Of a stretch of 64,000 bases of DNA, positions 8,740 to 17,740 are shown piece by piece. Both the position numbers and the translations under genes were made by a program. The notes under the pieces are model-generated. The model saw only the letters and a list, made by a program, of their open reading frames with translations. It was not told the DNA's origin and ran no database searches. Each line of letters starts with the position of its first letter. The stretch's first letter is position 1. This stretch comes from Ignavibacteriales bacterium (GTDB taxonomy: Bacteria > Bacteroidota > Ignavibacteria > Ignavibacteriales > Melioribacteraceae): positions 682,001 to 746,000 of the forward strand of contig JACKAA010000002.1 in assembly GCA_020635275.1 (NCBI GenBank), in the 5' to 3' direction.

Positions 8740-9222
8740 ATGCCAAAGACTAAAATTAATGGGGAGTTGGGATTTCTTTTAAATAAAGGAACCCAAGCCT
8801 TACATAAAGAAACAAATAGAAAGTTTAACGCAAGTAATATTGATATTACATTTGAACAGGGAACAATACTTTTTTTCCTGTCTCATTGCAGTGCAAAGAG
8901 TCAGAACGAAATAGCAGAAAAAACTTACAAAGATAAAGTTAGTATTAAAAAACTTATTGACAACTTAGAAAAAAGAGGTCTGGTTTACAGATCATCTGAT
9001 GAAAAGGATAAAAGAGTTAAAAATGTTCACTTAACAGAAAAAGGAGAAGCATTAATTCCTAAACTTAAAAAGATTTCTCAAGAAGCATTAAATGTCGGTT
9101 TTTCATCAGTTAGTTCGAAAAATTTAGAAGTATTTAAATCAGTTCTTTCAGAAATAGTAAAAAATTTTACAGGTGAAGATTTACTCAAGTTTATAAAAAC
9201 AAATAAAAATAGATGGAAATAA
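8740..9222 (+). CDS. MarR-family transcriptional regulator of the efflux operon
   Basis: This 160-residue winged-helix protein has the MarR recognition helix and wing: NEIAEKTYKDKVSIKKLIDNLEKRGLVYRSSDEKDKRVKNVHLTEKG, with the conserved DKRVKNVHLT wing. No Shine-Dalgarno site precedes the ATG. It is the first gene of an operon with adaptor, RND permease, TolC and CDF-like genes, spaced 2-30 bp apart, so it most likely represses them until an inducer binds. The matching palindrome lies just upstream. Confidence 0.95.
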   Translation: MPKTKINGELGFLLNKGTQALHKETNRKFNASNIDITFEQGTILFFLSHCSAKSQNEIAEKTYKDKVSIKKLIDNLEKRGLVYRSSDEKDKRVKNVHLTEKGEALIPKLKKISQEALNVGFSSVSSKNLEVFKSVLSEIVKNFTGEDLLKFIKTNKNRWK

Positions 9223-9224
9223 TA

Positions 9225-10349
9225 ATGAAAAAACAAAAGTATATAATTATTCTTGCAGGAGCAGCAATAATAATTTTTTCCTTTTTCTCAATGAAAGCCC
9301 TTAGCAGCTTAAAGGAAAATCCAAAGCCGAAACCGGTTGAAGAAATTGTTAGGTTTGTTAAGGCAAAGCCAATAAAATATGATAATGTTACTGCTTCATT
9401 TACAGCAAATGGAAGGGTTTCTTCAAAGTCTGAGGTTATAATAAGTGCAGAAGTAAGTGGTAAAATATTGGAAGGAAATATTCCATTTAAAGAAGGCCAA
9501 TCATTTAAAAAAGGAGATTTGCTTCTTAAAATTTATGATAACGAAGCATCTTTAAATCTTAAAGCTCAAGTAAGTTCATTTTTAACACAACTCGCAGGCA
9601 TTTTGCCAGATTTAAAAATCGATTTTCCAGAAACCTATCAAAAATGGTATAATTTTTTTGAAAGTATTAAGATAGACAATGATCTTCCCGAACTTCCGGA
9701 AATTTCCTCAACCAAAGAAAAAGTTTTCCTTGCCAGTAAAAGTATTTTAAGTAATTACTATTCCATAAAAAGTAACGAATCAAGATTAAAAAAATATTCC
9801 ATTTATGCTCCATTTATAGGTGCAATTACTCAAGCAAACGTTGAAGTAGGTGCAATAGCAAACATTGGAGCAGCATTAGGAAAAATAATTAATACAACAA
9901 ATCTTGAACTAGATGTTCCGTTAAAAACAGAAGAATCAAAATGGATAGAAGTTGGTGATCAGGTAGTTGTTCATGATGAATCAGGAGAACATGAATGGAA
10001 AGGAAATATTATTAGAAAAGCTGAAGCAATTGATGAAGGAACACAATCAATTAATGTTTATGTAGCAATAACAAATAATAATAGCAAACCAATTTATAAG
10101 GGTCAATACTTAAAGGCAAGATTCCACGGAATTCCGCTTAATGAAGTTATGGAAATTCCAAGAAATGCTGTTTTTAACTCAAATGAAGTTTTTGTTGTTT
10201 TAGATAGTTTGCTGACAAAGAAAGAAATAAATATTGTAAAGGTTAACGAGAAAACTCTCTACTTTAATGGATTGAAAGAAGGCGCAGATATAGTTGTTGA
10301 ACCTCTTATTAACGCGCCGGAACAAACAAAAGTAAGTATTATTAGATAA
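9225..10349 (+). CDS. RND efflux periplasmic adaptor (membrane fusion protein)
   Basis: The product (374 residues from ATG 9225) has an N-terminal membrane anchor, YIIILAGAAIIIFSFFSM, and a lipoyl-like half domain, SGKILEGNIPFKEGQSFKKG. A short helical hairpin follows, then the second lipoyl half, YAPFIGAITQANVEVGAIANIG, and beta-barrel and membrane-proximal regions. An earlier ATG at 9213 overlaps marR; 9225 is preferred because GGA lies eight bases before it and it avoids the overlap. The hairpin has one helical pair of about 60 residues. It should connect the RND permease to TolC. Confidence 0.93.
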   Translation: MKKQKYIIILAGAAIIIFSFFSMKALSSLKENPKPKPVEEIVRFVKAKPIKYDNVTASFTANGRVSSKSEVIISAEVSGKILEGNIPFKEGQSFKKGDLLLKIYDNEASLNLKAQVSSFLTQLAGILPDLKIDFPETYQKWYNFFESIKIDNDLPELPEISSTKEKVFLASKSILSNYYSIKSNESRLKKYSIYAPFIGAITQANVEVGAIANIGAALGKIINTTNLELDVPLKTEESKWIEVGDQVVVHDESGEHEWKGNIIRKAEAIDEGTQSINVYVAITNNNSKPIYKGQYLKARFHGIPLNEVMEIPRNAVFNSNEVFVVLDSLLTKKEINIVKVNEKTLYFNGLKEGADIVVEPLINAPEQTKVSIIR

Positions 10350-10379
10350 TTACAAATATTGGTTTAACGGAGACGCTTA

Positions 10380-13300
10380 ATGAAAAAACTTTTAACTACT
10401 TTTGTAAAATATCCATTTTATGCAAACATAATAATTGCCGCAATAATTCTTGCAGGTTCTTATAGTTTAATCTCAATGAAAAAATCTTTCTTTCCTGAAA
10501 GATCAACAAGATTTATTAATATTACAGTCGCATATCCTGGTGCTTCTCCAAAAGAAATGGAGGAAGGCGTTACATCAAGAATTGAGCAGGCAATAAGAGG
10601 AATTGTTGGTATTAAGGAATTCACTTCTACATCTTCTGAAAATTTTGCAAACGTTGTAATTGAAATTAATACCGATTATAACATAGACGAGGCTTTAACC
10701 GAAATAAAAAATGCCGTCGATGGAATTAGCTCTTTTCCTGTTGCTGCTGAAAGACCAATAGTCTTTAAACAAAGAGAATCAACACCAGCAGCTAATATGG
10801 GATTGTATGGCGATGCAGATCTTGAAACATTAAAAAATTATGCCTACGATATTGAAGATGACTTGTTAAACTCTGGATTAATTTCTCAAATCAGTATAAG
10901 CGGATTTCCAGATATTGAAATTTCTGTTGAGGTTAAAGAGGAAGACTTATTAAGGTATAATCTTACTTTTGATAGAATTGCTGCAGCTATTGCAAATAAT
11001 AATAGAGATGTTTCAGCTGGAGAAATCAGATCAGCAGAAGAGGAAGTTTTAATTAGAGCAAGAAACAGATCTGTAAATCCAGGAGAAATTGGCGATATAG
11101 TTTTAAGAGCAAATACAGATGGCAGTTTTTTAAGAATTAGAGACATTGCAAATATTAAACTCAAGTTTTCAGAAGTTCCTAACCAATCATTTATAAATGG
11201 TAAAAGAGGAATTTTCTTTAACATTAGGAAATTAAGTACTGAGGATCTTGTTGAAATTTCAAATTTTCTTAATAGTTATGTTGAGGAGTTTAACTCAAAA
11301 CACAATGGAGTTCAATTAGATATTACGTTTGATTTTCTTACTATGCTAAACAGCAGACTTAATCTTTTGCTCAAAAATGGTGGATCAGGTCTTCTATTGG
11401 TAATAATATCACTTGCACTTTTTTTAAGTCTTAGAGTCTCACTATGGGTTGCATGGGGAATTCCATCCTCATTTTTAGGGATGTTTATTTTTGCAAATCT
11501 TGCTGGAATAACAATTAATATGATATCTCTTTTTGGGATGATATTAGTTATAGGAATTTTGGTTGATGATGGTATTGTGATAGGTGAAAACATATATACT
11601 CATTTTGAAAAAGGTAAAAGTCCAAGAAGAGCTGCAATAGATGGGACATTAGAAGTAATTCCCTCAATAATTACATCTGTTACTACAACAATGGTAGCTT
11701 TTTCCCCACTATTATTTCTTGTTGGACAAATGGAAATAATGTATGAAATGGCGTTTATTGTTGTTGTAAGTTTAGGCGTTTCGCTAATTGAGGCAATTTT
11801 TGTATTACCAGCACACCTTGCAAATCCCCACATTCTTAAAAGAAATGAAAAGCATAGCAAATTTAAAAACTCTTTAGAAAGTTTTATTGTTTTTATGAAG
11901 GACAATTTTTACAGTAGATTATTAAAAGTTCTGATTAGATGGCGGTGGGTTGTAGTAACTATACCTGTTGGCTTAATTTTAATTACAGTTGGGTTGATTC
12001 AAGGAACAATAATTAAAACTACTTTTTTCCCTTCTGTTGCTTTTGATATGTTCACCGTAAATATAGCATTTACTCCAGGCTCTGGTGAACAGCAAACAAT
12101 AGAATATTTAGAACTTTTTGATCAAAAAATATTAGAAGTTGAAAAAGAATTAGAAGAAGAATTTGCAGATTCAAATAAATTTATTACTTATACCTTTCGC
12201 TCGGTTGGATTTGCTTTTCAAGGTCAAGAAATAGGTGCACATGCTGGGAATATTAATGTTATGATGAGAGACATGGAGGGTGCACCAATATCAACATTTC
12301 AAATTGCCGAAAGGGTTAAACAAGCAATAGGCGAAGTGCCTGAAGCTGAAAAGTTTACAGTTGGAGGTGTAAATCGTTGGGGTGCTCCTGTTTCTATTAG
12401 TTTGCTTGGTAGGGATATGTCTGAGTTGGAACGTGCAAAAAAATATATGGAAGAAAAATTAAAAGAATTTCCTGAACTTCAAAATATTACTGATAATAAT
12501 GCTGAAGGAAAGCAGGAAGTAAGACTAAAACTTAAACCAAAAGCTTATTTTTTAGGACTCACGTTAAGTGATATTACAAATCAAGTAAGACAAGGATTTT
12601 ATGGAGGCCAGGTTCAAAGGCTGCAACAAGGAAAAGATGAGATAAGAGTTTGGGTCAGATATCCTAGACAAGATAGACTGACATTAGGTCAAATGGAAAA
12701 AATTAAAATTAAAACAACTTCTGGTGAGTATCCTCTTTCTGAATTAGTTGATTATAATTTAGAGCGTGGACCAGTTAGTATAAAAAGGTACAACGCCGAA
12801 AAAGAAGTTAGGGTAGAAGCAGATTTGTTAGATCCATACGAACCGGTCCCTCCAATATTGGCAAGAGTTAATGATGAAATTATTCCTAAAATAAAAGCAC
12901 AATATCCTGGTATTACAGTTGAATATCAGGGTCAGCAGAAAAATAGTAATGAGGCTGTTGCAGATCTTCAAAAGTTGTTTGTCATTGCGTTTGGCTTGAT
13001 TATTTTAATTTTGATTCTGCACTTTAAATCAATGACACACGCGGCAATAATTTTAATGATGATACCATTATCTTTTCTTGGTGCCGCCTGGGGACATGGT
13101 CTTCATGGTCAACCAATTTCTATTTTAAGTGCTTGGGGAATGGTTGCTCTCTCTGGTGTAATTATAAATGACTCGGTTGTTTTTCTCTCAAAATTCAATT
13201 CCAACTTAATGGAAGGATTGTCAGTTACTGAGGCTGTTTTTGAAGCAGGTCGATCAAGATTTAGAGCAATAATGCTTACATCTATTACAACCGTGGCCGG

Positions 13301-13535
13301 ATTGTATCCAATTATTTTGGAGAATAGCTTTCAAGCTCAGTTTTTAATTCCAATGGCAATATCATTAGCATATGGTGTTTTAATCGGTACAGGATTTACA
13401 CTTCTGTTTTTTCCAGTTTTAATTCATACATTAAATGATGTACGAGTTTGGAAAGCTAAATTCCTTAAAAGAGAAAACGTGACGCCAGAAAATGTTGAAC
13501 CAGTAATCATTAATAGTAAAGTTACAGTAGATTAA
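10380..13535 (+). CDS. RND-family efflux permease
   Basis: This 1051-residue inner-membrane pump has the two-fold RND repeat: TM1 near 12-30, a large periplasmic loop, TM2-6, TM7 near 522-540, a second loop, and TM8-12. The proton-relay pair Asp396-Asp397 sits in GILVDDGIVIGEN of TM4, and TM10 carries INDSVVFLSKFN. These mark an HAE-type drug or lipophile exporter rather than SecDF. It uses proton motive force to expel substrates through the adaptor and TolC encoded beside it. Whether the substrate is a drug, fatty acid or metal cannot be told from sequence. Confidence 0.96.
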   Translation: MKKLLTTFVKYPFYANIIIAAIILAGSYSLISMKKSFFPERSTRFINITVAYPGASPKEMEEGVTSRIEQAIRGIVGIKEFTSTSSENFANVVIEINTDYNIDEALTEIKNAVDGISSFPVAAERPIVFKQRESTPAANMGLYGDADLETLKNYAYDIEDDLLNSGLISQISISGFPDIEISVEVKEEDLLRYNLTFDRIAAAIANNNRDVSAGEIRSAEEEVLIRARNRSVNPGEIGDIVLRANTDGSFLRIRDIANIKLKFSEVPNQSFINGKRGIFFNIRKLSTEDLVEISNFLNSYVEEFNSKHNGVQLDITFDFLTMLNSRLNLLLKNGGSGLLLVIISLALFLSLRVSLWVAWGIPSSFLGMFIFANLAGITINMISLFGMILVIGILVDDGIVIGENIYTHFEKGKSPRRAAIDGTLEVIPSIITSVTTTMVAFSPLLFLVGQMEIMYEMAFIVVVSLGVSLIEAIFVLPAHLANPHILKRNEKHSKFKNSLESFIVFMKDNFYSRLLKVLIRWRWVVVTIPVGLILITVGLIQGTIIKTTFFPSVAFDMFTVNIAFTPGSGEQQTIEYLELFDQKILEVEKELEEEFADSNKFITYTFRSVGFAFQGQEIGAHAGNINVMMRDMEGAPISTFQIAERVKQAIGEVPEAEKFTVGGVNRWGAPVSISLLGRDMSELERAKKYMEEKLKEFPELQNITDNNAEGKQEVRLKLKPKAYFLGLTLSDITNQVRQGFYGGQVQRLQQGKDEIRVWVRYPRQDRLTLGQMEKIKIKTTSGEYPLSELVDYNLERGPVSIKRYNAEKEVRVEADLLDPYEPVPPILARVNDEIIPKIKAQYPGITVEYQGQQKNSNEAVADLQKLFVIAFGLIILILILHFKSMTHAAIILMMIPLSFLGAAWGHGLHGQPISILSAWGMVALSGVIINDSVVFLSKFNSNLMEGLSVTEAVFEAGRSRFRAIMLTSITTVAGLYPIILENSFQAQFLIPMAISLAYGVLIGTGFTLLFFPVLIHTLNDVRVWKAKFLKRENVTPENVEPVIINSKVTVD

Positions 13536-13550
13536 AGTTAGAGGAAGTTA

Positions 13551-14846
13551 ATGAATATTAAAAAATATATAGCTGTCGTTTTTGTTGGAGTATCTTTTTT
13601 AACAAGTATCATTGCACAAGAGAATCTTACACTTTCAGATGCAATAAACATTGGCCTTGAGAACAATTATAATATTTTGATTGCAAAAAAAGATGTACAA
13701 ATTGCGGATGAAAATAATTCATGGGGTGCAGTTGGATTATATCCAACAATTGATGTTAGCGTAACTTCTTTAAATAGATTTGATGATAACGGTACAAGCG
13801 AAGTTACAACAAATAATATTTTACCATCGGCCCAACTAAATTGGGTTTTGTTCAATGGCTTTAAAGTATATAATAGCAAAAGAAGATTAGAAGATGCACA
13901 TAAACTAACAAAAGGATTTAAGGCAATTACAGTTGAAAATAATATTCAGTCTATTATTCTTGCATATTATGATGTCCTATTACAGCAAGAAAGACTTAAG
14001 GTTTTTGATGAAATTGAAAAACTCTCCAAAGATAGATATGATAGAACACTGTTAAGCAAAGAATTAGGAAGCAGCATAACTTATGAAGTCTTACAAGCAA
14101 AAAATTCTTGGTTGGAAGATAGATCAGCATATTTATCACAAAAATTAAATTTTGATAATACGGTTAGAATGTTGAATTTATTAATAGGTGAGAAAAATGA
14201 TAAATCATATAATTTTGTTGATAGTTTTAGAGTGGAAACATATAACTATAATTTTGAAGACCTAAAAACCAAAATGTTTGCAAGCAACAAAACACTTAAA
14301 AATCAATATATTAACCAAATAATTTCAGAAAGAAATATTGATATTGCAAGCGGCGATTTTTATCCTACTTTAAGACTAAGCTCAGGTTATGATTATGAAA
14401 GTGCAAACCAAAAAATAAATTCTCTCCCAAGGTCCAAATCAACAGGTTATGATTACTACGGTAATTTAATATTAAGTTGGAACCTATTTAATGGATTAAA
14501 CACAAGACGTTCTTTGGAGATAGCTAAAATAGAAAATGAAGTAAGTAAAATAGAAACAGAACAAATAGAACATTCTCTTAATAACACATTAACACAACTC
14601 TATGAATTATATAATATTCGCAAAGAATTATTAAATGTTTCAGAAGAAAACCTTGATGCAGCAAAATTGAATTTACAAATTTCAGAAGAGAAATTAAAAA
14701 ATGGTTCAATAAGTTCATTTAATTATAGAGATGTACAAATAATTTATCTAAATGCTGCAATACAAAAACTTAATGCTATTTATAATTTAAAAGAAACAGA
14801 TACAGAACTTGCAAGATTAACAGGATCAATTGTTTCAGAGGAATAA
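13551..14846 (+). CDS. TolC-family outer membrane efflux channel
   Basis: This 431-residue protein has a signal peptide ending SIIAQ and the TolC/OEP beginning LTLSDAINIGLENNYNILIA. Two halves of long helices alternate with barrel strands, and the second starts near NIDIASGDFYPTLRLSSGYD. It forms the trimeric exit duct for the RND pump encoded just upstream (16-bp gap). It lacks a lipobox. The CDF-like gene starts two bases after its stop. Confidence 0.94.
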   Translation: MNIKKYIAVVFVGVSFLTSIIAQENLTLSDAINIGLENNYNILIAKKDVQIADENNSWGAVGLYPTIDVSVTSLNRFDDNGTSEVTTNNILPSAQLNWVLFNGFKVYNSKRRLEDAHKLTKGFKAITVENNIQSIILAYYDVLLQQERLKVFDEIEKLSKDRYDRTLLSKELGSSITYEVLQAKNSWLEDRSAYLSQKLNFDNTVRMLNLLIGEKNDKSYNFVDSFRVETYNYNFEDLKTKMFASNKTLKNQYINQIISERNIDIASGDFYPTLRLSSGYDYESANQKINSLPRSKSTGYDYYGNLILSWNLFNGLNTRRSLEIAKIENEVSKIETEQIEHSLNNTLTQLYELYNIRKELLNVSEENLDAAKLNLQISEEKLKNGSISSFNYRDVQIIYLNAAIQKLNAIYNLKETDTELARLTGSIVSEE

Positions 14847-14848
14847 AT

Positions 14849-15475
14849 ATGAATAGCCAGCTAAAAAAAGCATTTTATCTTGCAGTTTTTACTATTGCAT
14901 ATAATGTAATTGAGGGAATTGTTTCTGTTTTTTTTGGAATGGAAGATGAAACGCTGGCACTTTTTGGATTTGGAGTGGATAGTTTTGTTGAGGTGATTTC
15001 TGGAATTGGCATTTTACACATGGTAATAAGAATGAAAAACGGAACCGTAAGCCAAAGAGACAAGTTTGAAAGAACCGCATTGAAAATAACGGGATTTAGT
15101 TTTTATCTTCTAACTGTTGGGCTTATCATTGGTTCAGCACTGAATATATATTATAACATAAAGCCAGAAACAACAGCAGTTGGAATATTTGTTTCATTAA
15201 TTTCTATAGCCGTAATGTATTTTCTAATGAACTCAAAACTGAAAGTCGGAAAAAAATTAAATTCAGATGCTATTATTGCAGATGCAAACTGTACAAAAAC
15301 ATGTTTTTACTTATCATTTCTTCTATTAATTTCCAGTGGTGCATACGAAATATTTCACATAGCCTATATCGATATTGCCGGTTCATTAGGAATAGCCTAC
15401 TTTGCGTTTAGGGAGGGCAAAGAAGCTTTTGAAAAATCAAAATCCGAAACATTAGCCTGCACCTGCCATAACTAA
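14849..15475 (+). CDS. Small CDF-like cation transporter with a Cys-type transport site
   Basis: This 208-residue protein has six predicted membrane segments and no cytoplasmic C-terminal domain, unlike the roughly 300 residues of usual CDF exporters. In TM2 the metal pair appears as Asp44 and Glu48 (GVDSFVE). In TM5 the usual His-x3-Asp is replaced by Cys148-x3-Cys152 (ADANCTKTC), and the protein ends in a CTCHN tail. The Cys ligands point to a thiophilic metal such as Cu, Cd or Hg; that is inference. As last gene of the RND operon, it suggests that metal stress is part of the operon's job. Confidence 0.82.
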   Translation: MNSQLKKAFYLAVFTIAYNVIEGIVSVFFGMEDETLALFGFGVDSFVEVISGIGILHMVIRMKNGTVSQRDKFERTALKITGFSFYLLTVGLIIGSALNIYYNIKPETTAVGIFVSLISIAVMYFLMNSKLKVGKKLNSDAIIADANCTKTCFYLSFLLLISSGAYEIFHIAYIDIAGSLGIAYFAFREGKEAFEKSKSETLACTCHN

Positions 15476-15505
15476 AAAAAATAAAAATTATAAAAGACAA
15501 AAAAG

Positions 15506-15539
15506 ATGTTGCAACATTAGATGTTATAACGTATATTTG
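15506..15539 (+). promoter_or_regulatory. Promoter with overlapping palindromes before yceI
   Basis: A perfect 12-bp palindrome ATGTTGCAACAT (15506-15517) overlaps TTG at 15509-15511. An 8-bp palindrome GTTATAAC lies at 15523-15530, and TATATTTG (TAnnTTTG type) at 15532-15539. TTG and the TATATTTG box are 20 bp apart, as in Bacteroidetes promoters. The palindromes are likely operators, perhaps for the MarR protein encoded two genes downstream. Confidence 0.6.
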
Positions 15540-15584
15540 AATTATAAACAAGACAAATTATCTTACAAATAAAAGGAGAATAAA

Positions 15585-16166
15585 ATGAAAACTGTAAAAT
15601 TGGCAATGATATTATTATTTGCTGTATCAATTAATTTTGCACAAACAAGTTGGGGATTAGATAAATCTCATTCAAAAATAGGCTTTTCGGTTGTACATTT
15701 AGTAATTTCTGAAGTTGAAGGTCAATTTAATGAATACGATGTTAAAGTTACTTCAAACGGAGATGATTTTGATGGTGCTTCTGTAGAATTTTCTGCAGAT
15801 GTAAACAGTATAGATACTGATAATGAAAAAAGAGATAATCATTTAAAATCAGATGATTTTTTTAATGCCGAACAGTTTCCTAAAATGACTTTTGTTAGTA
15901 CATCTTTTTCAAAAGAAGATGATAAAAACTATAAACTAGTTGGCGATTTAACAATTAGAGACGTAACAAAAGAAGTTGAGTTAGATGTTGTTTATAACGG
16001 AATGGTTAAAGATCCATGGGGAAATACAAAAGCTGGATTTAAAGCAACAGGAGCAATTAATAGATTTGATTATAATCTAAAGTGGAATGCAGCTTTAGAA
16101 ACTGGCGGCCTTGTTGTTGGAGAAGATGTTAATTTAATTATTAATTTAGAATTGGCAAAACAATAA
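15585..16166 (+). CDS. YceI family periplasmic lipid-binding protein
   Basis: This 193-residue protein has a signal peptide ending INFAQ and the YceI lipocalin-like signature SWGLDKSHSKIGFSVVHLVI, then NHLKSDDFFNAEQFPKMTF near the middle. The family folds as an extended barrel that binds isoprenoid chains such as polyprenyl quinone. A good ribosome binding site, AAAGGAG, precedes the start. The MarR gene follows by 6 bp and an Fe-S/CDGSH gene after that, an arrangement that suggests redox or quinone-linked stress response. Confidence 0.95.
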   Translation: MKTVKLAMILLFAVSINFAQTSWGLDKSHSKIGFSVVHLVISEVEGQFNEYDVKVTSNGDDFDGASVEFSADVNSIDTDNEKRDNHLKSDDFFNAEQFPKMTFVSTSFSKEDDKNYKLVGDLTIRDVTKEVELDVVYNGMVKDPWGNTKAGFKATGAINRFDYNLKWNAALETGGLVVGEDVNLIINLELAKQ

Positions 16167-16172
16167 TCATTT

Positions 16173-16622
16173 ATGAAATTAGAAGAAGAAATAAAACAGA
16201 GAAAATTTAAAACAGATTATCAAAAACTAGCCGTGAATATAATGTTTACTCACGGCTGGTTAATTACTTTTCAGAAAAAGATATTTGATAAATATGGAAT
16301 AACCGGAACACAATATAATATTCTGAGAATACTTAGAGGTCAACACCCAGAATCAGTTTCTGTTAATACGTTAAGAGAAAGAATGTTAGACAAAATGTCA
16401 GATACATCAAGACTTGTTGAAAGGCTGCGATTAAAAAAACTTCTTATAAGAAATATCTGCCAAAACGATAGAAGAAAATCGGATATAAACATTACTGAAA
16501 AAGGTTTGCAGCTTCTTAAAGAATTGGATACAATTGATAGTGAGTTTGAAAATTTATTTAATACTTTATCTTTATCAGAAGTTGAAACACTAAATAATTT
16601 ATTAGATAAAATGAGAGGCTGA
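16173..16622 (+). CDS. MarR-family transcriptional regulator (second)
   Basis: This 149-residue winged-helix regulator carries GITGTQYNILRILRGQHPESVSV, then a recognition region with SDTSRLVERLRLKKLL and the wing RNICQNDRRKSDINITEKG. It sits between yceI (6 bp upstream) and the Fe-S protein gene (1 bp downstream), so it likely controls its own operon through the palindromes at 15506-15530. Cys residues in the wing region (for example ICQND) could serve redox sensing, though this is only a possibility. Confidence 0.94.
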   Translation: MKLEEEIKQRKFKTDYQKLAVNIMFTHGWLITFQKKIFDKYGITGTQYNILRILRGQHPESVSVNTLRERMLDKMSDTSRLVERLRLKKLLIRNICQNDRRKSDINITEKGLQLLKELDTIDSEFENLFNTLSLSEVETLNNLLDKMRG

Positions 16623-16623
16623 A

Positions 16624-17055
16624 ATGGATGAAAAAAGAGTTTATTATAAGTCAGAAAAAATTTCTGTAAGTTTTGCACCAAGCGTATGTATTCATGCAGC
16701 TGAATGTATTAAAGGATTGCCAAACGTTTTTGATACATCTAAAAAACCATGGGTAAACGTAGCCGGTGCAAATCCAGAAGAAATCATTGAAGTTATTGAT
16801 ATGTGCCCATCGGGTGCTCTGAAATATGAATTAATTGATTATGAACTAGAATTGGAAAAAAAGAAAATGGAAAAAACAAAAATTACAGTTATGCCAAACG
16901 GACCATTGATGATTGAAGGAAATCTTACTGTTAATAAAATGTCAGGTGAGAATATTAAAGATGGTGAAAAATTATTTTTATGCAGATGCGGACATTCAGC
17001 TAACAAGCCATTTTGTGACGGCTCTCATAAAAAAGAAGATTTCAAAGCTGAATAA
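16624..17055 (+). CDS. Fusion of a 4Fe-4S mono-cluster domain and a CDGSH iron-sulfur domain
   Basis: The 143-residue protein has two Fe-S modules. Residues 10-70 look like the divergent single-cluster ferredoxin domain, with Cys22, His24, Cys28 and Cys61 in CIHAAEC and DMCPSGAL. Residues 118-137 form a CDGSH domain with the full 3Cys-1His set: Cys120, Cys122, Cys131 and His135 (CRCGHSANKPFCDGSH), which binds a redox-active 2Fe-2S cluster. A charged helix links them. It overlaps the regulator operon with a one-base gap, so it is co-expressed with MarR and YceI. Its partner is unknown. Confidence 0.93.
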   Translation: MDEKRVYYKSEKISVSFAPSVCIHAAECIKGLPNVFDTSKKPWVNVAGANPEEIIEVIDMCPSGALKYELIDYELELEKKKMEKTKITVMPNGPLMIEGNLTVNKMSGENIKDGEKLFLCRCGHSANKPFCDGSHKKEDFKAE

Positions 17056-17125
17056 GTAAAAGAAGCTCAACTTTTATATATTAGTATTCAATATAGCTAG
17101 GATTCACTAAAAGGTATCTTTATTT

Positions 17126-17578
17126 ATGTTTGAATTTATTGAGGACTCTCTGCTAGAGAAATTATCCATCGATACAAAACCTGTATGGGGAACAATGACG
17201 GCTCAGCATATGATTGAGCACTTAGTTCAAACACTAAAGGCAAGTAATGGGAATAGTCCAATAAATGATTGTATGAATCCACCAGAAAAATTTCCCATTC
17301 TAAAAAAAATACTTTTAAGTAATAGACCATTACCAAAAGGATTTGTTAATACCATTGTTGGCGAGGGATTAAAACCATTACAATTTGAAAATTTAGATTC
17401 TGCCAAAAATGAACTGAAAAAAGAAGTAAACTTTTTTTTTAATTACTTTAATCAGCATCCAAGTGAGAAACCAAATAATCCTACGTTTGGTCCTTTAAAT
17501 TATGAAGAGTGGATAGTTTTTCACAAAAAACATTTTACGCACCATTATACCCAATTTGGATTGATTCCTGCATTATAG
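17126..17578 (+). CDS. DUF1569 (DinB-like) protein
   Basis: The 150-residue product has the DUF1569 beginning PVWGTMTAQHMIEHLVQTL, where the histidines could bind metal in a DinB-like four-helix fold. It ends with EEWIVFHKKHFTHHYTQF, which carries more potential His ligands. The family has no settled function; DinB relatives include metal-dependent thiol transferases. It stands 70 bp after the Fe-S gene with no visible terminator between, so read-through is possible. Confidence 0.82.
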   Translation: MFEFIEDSLLEKLSIDTKPVWGTMTAQHMIEHLVQTLKASNGNSPINDCMNPPEKFPILKKILLSNRPLPKGFVNTIVGEGLKPLQFENLDSAKNELKKEVNFFFNYFNQHPSEKPNNPTFGPLNYEEWIVFHKKHFTHHYTQFGLIPAL

Positions 17579-17640
17579 ACACGAAATTTTTTAATTTATC
17601 TCATCAGATAAGTTTAATCTTTCAAACATCTGCAAATAGA

Positions 17641-17670
17641 ATTACATTTTTTTTACATTCTTCTGACAAA
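17641..17670 (+). promoter_or_regulatory. Three 11-bp-phased TTACA/TGACA half-sites (candidate OmpR-type regulator site)
   Basis: TTACA occurs at 17642-17646 and 17653-17657, followed by TGACA at 17664-17668, each 11 bp apart. This is the spacing used by OmpR/PhoB regulators. The last 20 bases differ at only three positions from 22301-22320, upstream of the barrel gene that follows the response regulator. It lies about 70 bp before the EEP lipoprotein start. Confidence 0.5.
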
Positions 17671-17740
17671 TCCTTTTTTTCTAAAAACTAATTTTCTTTT
17701 GAATCTTTTTTACAAAATTAAAATTTTAGTTGGAGGATAT

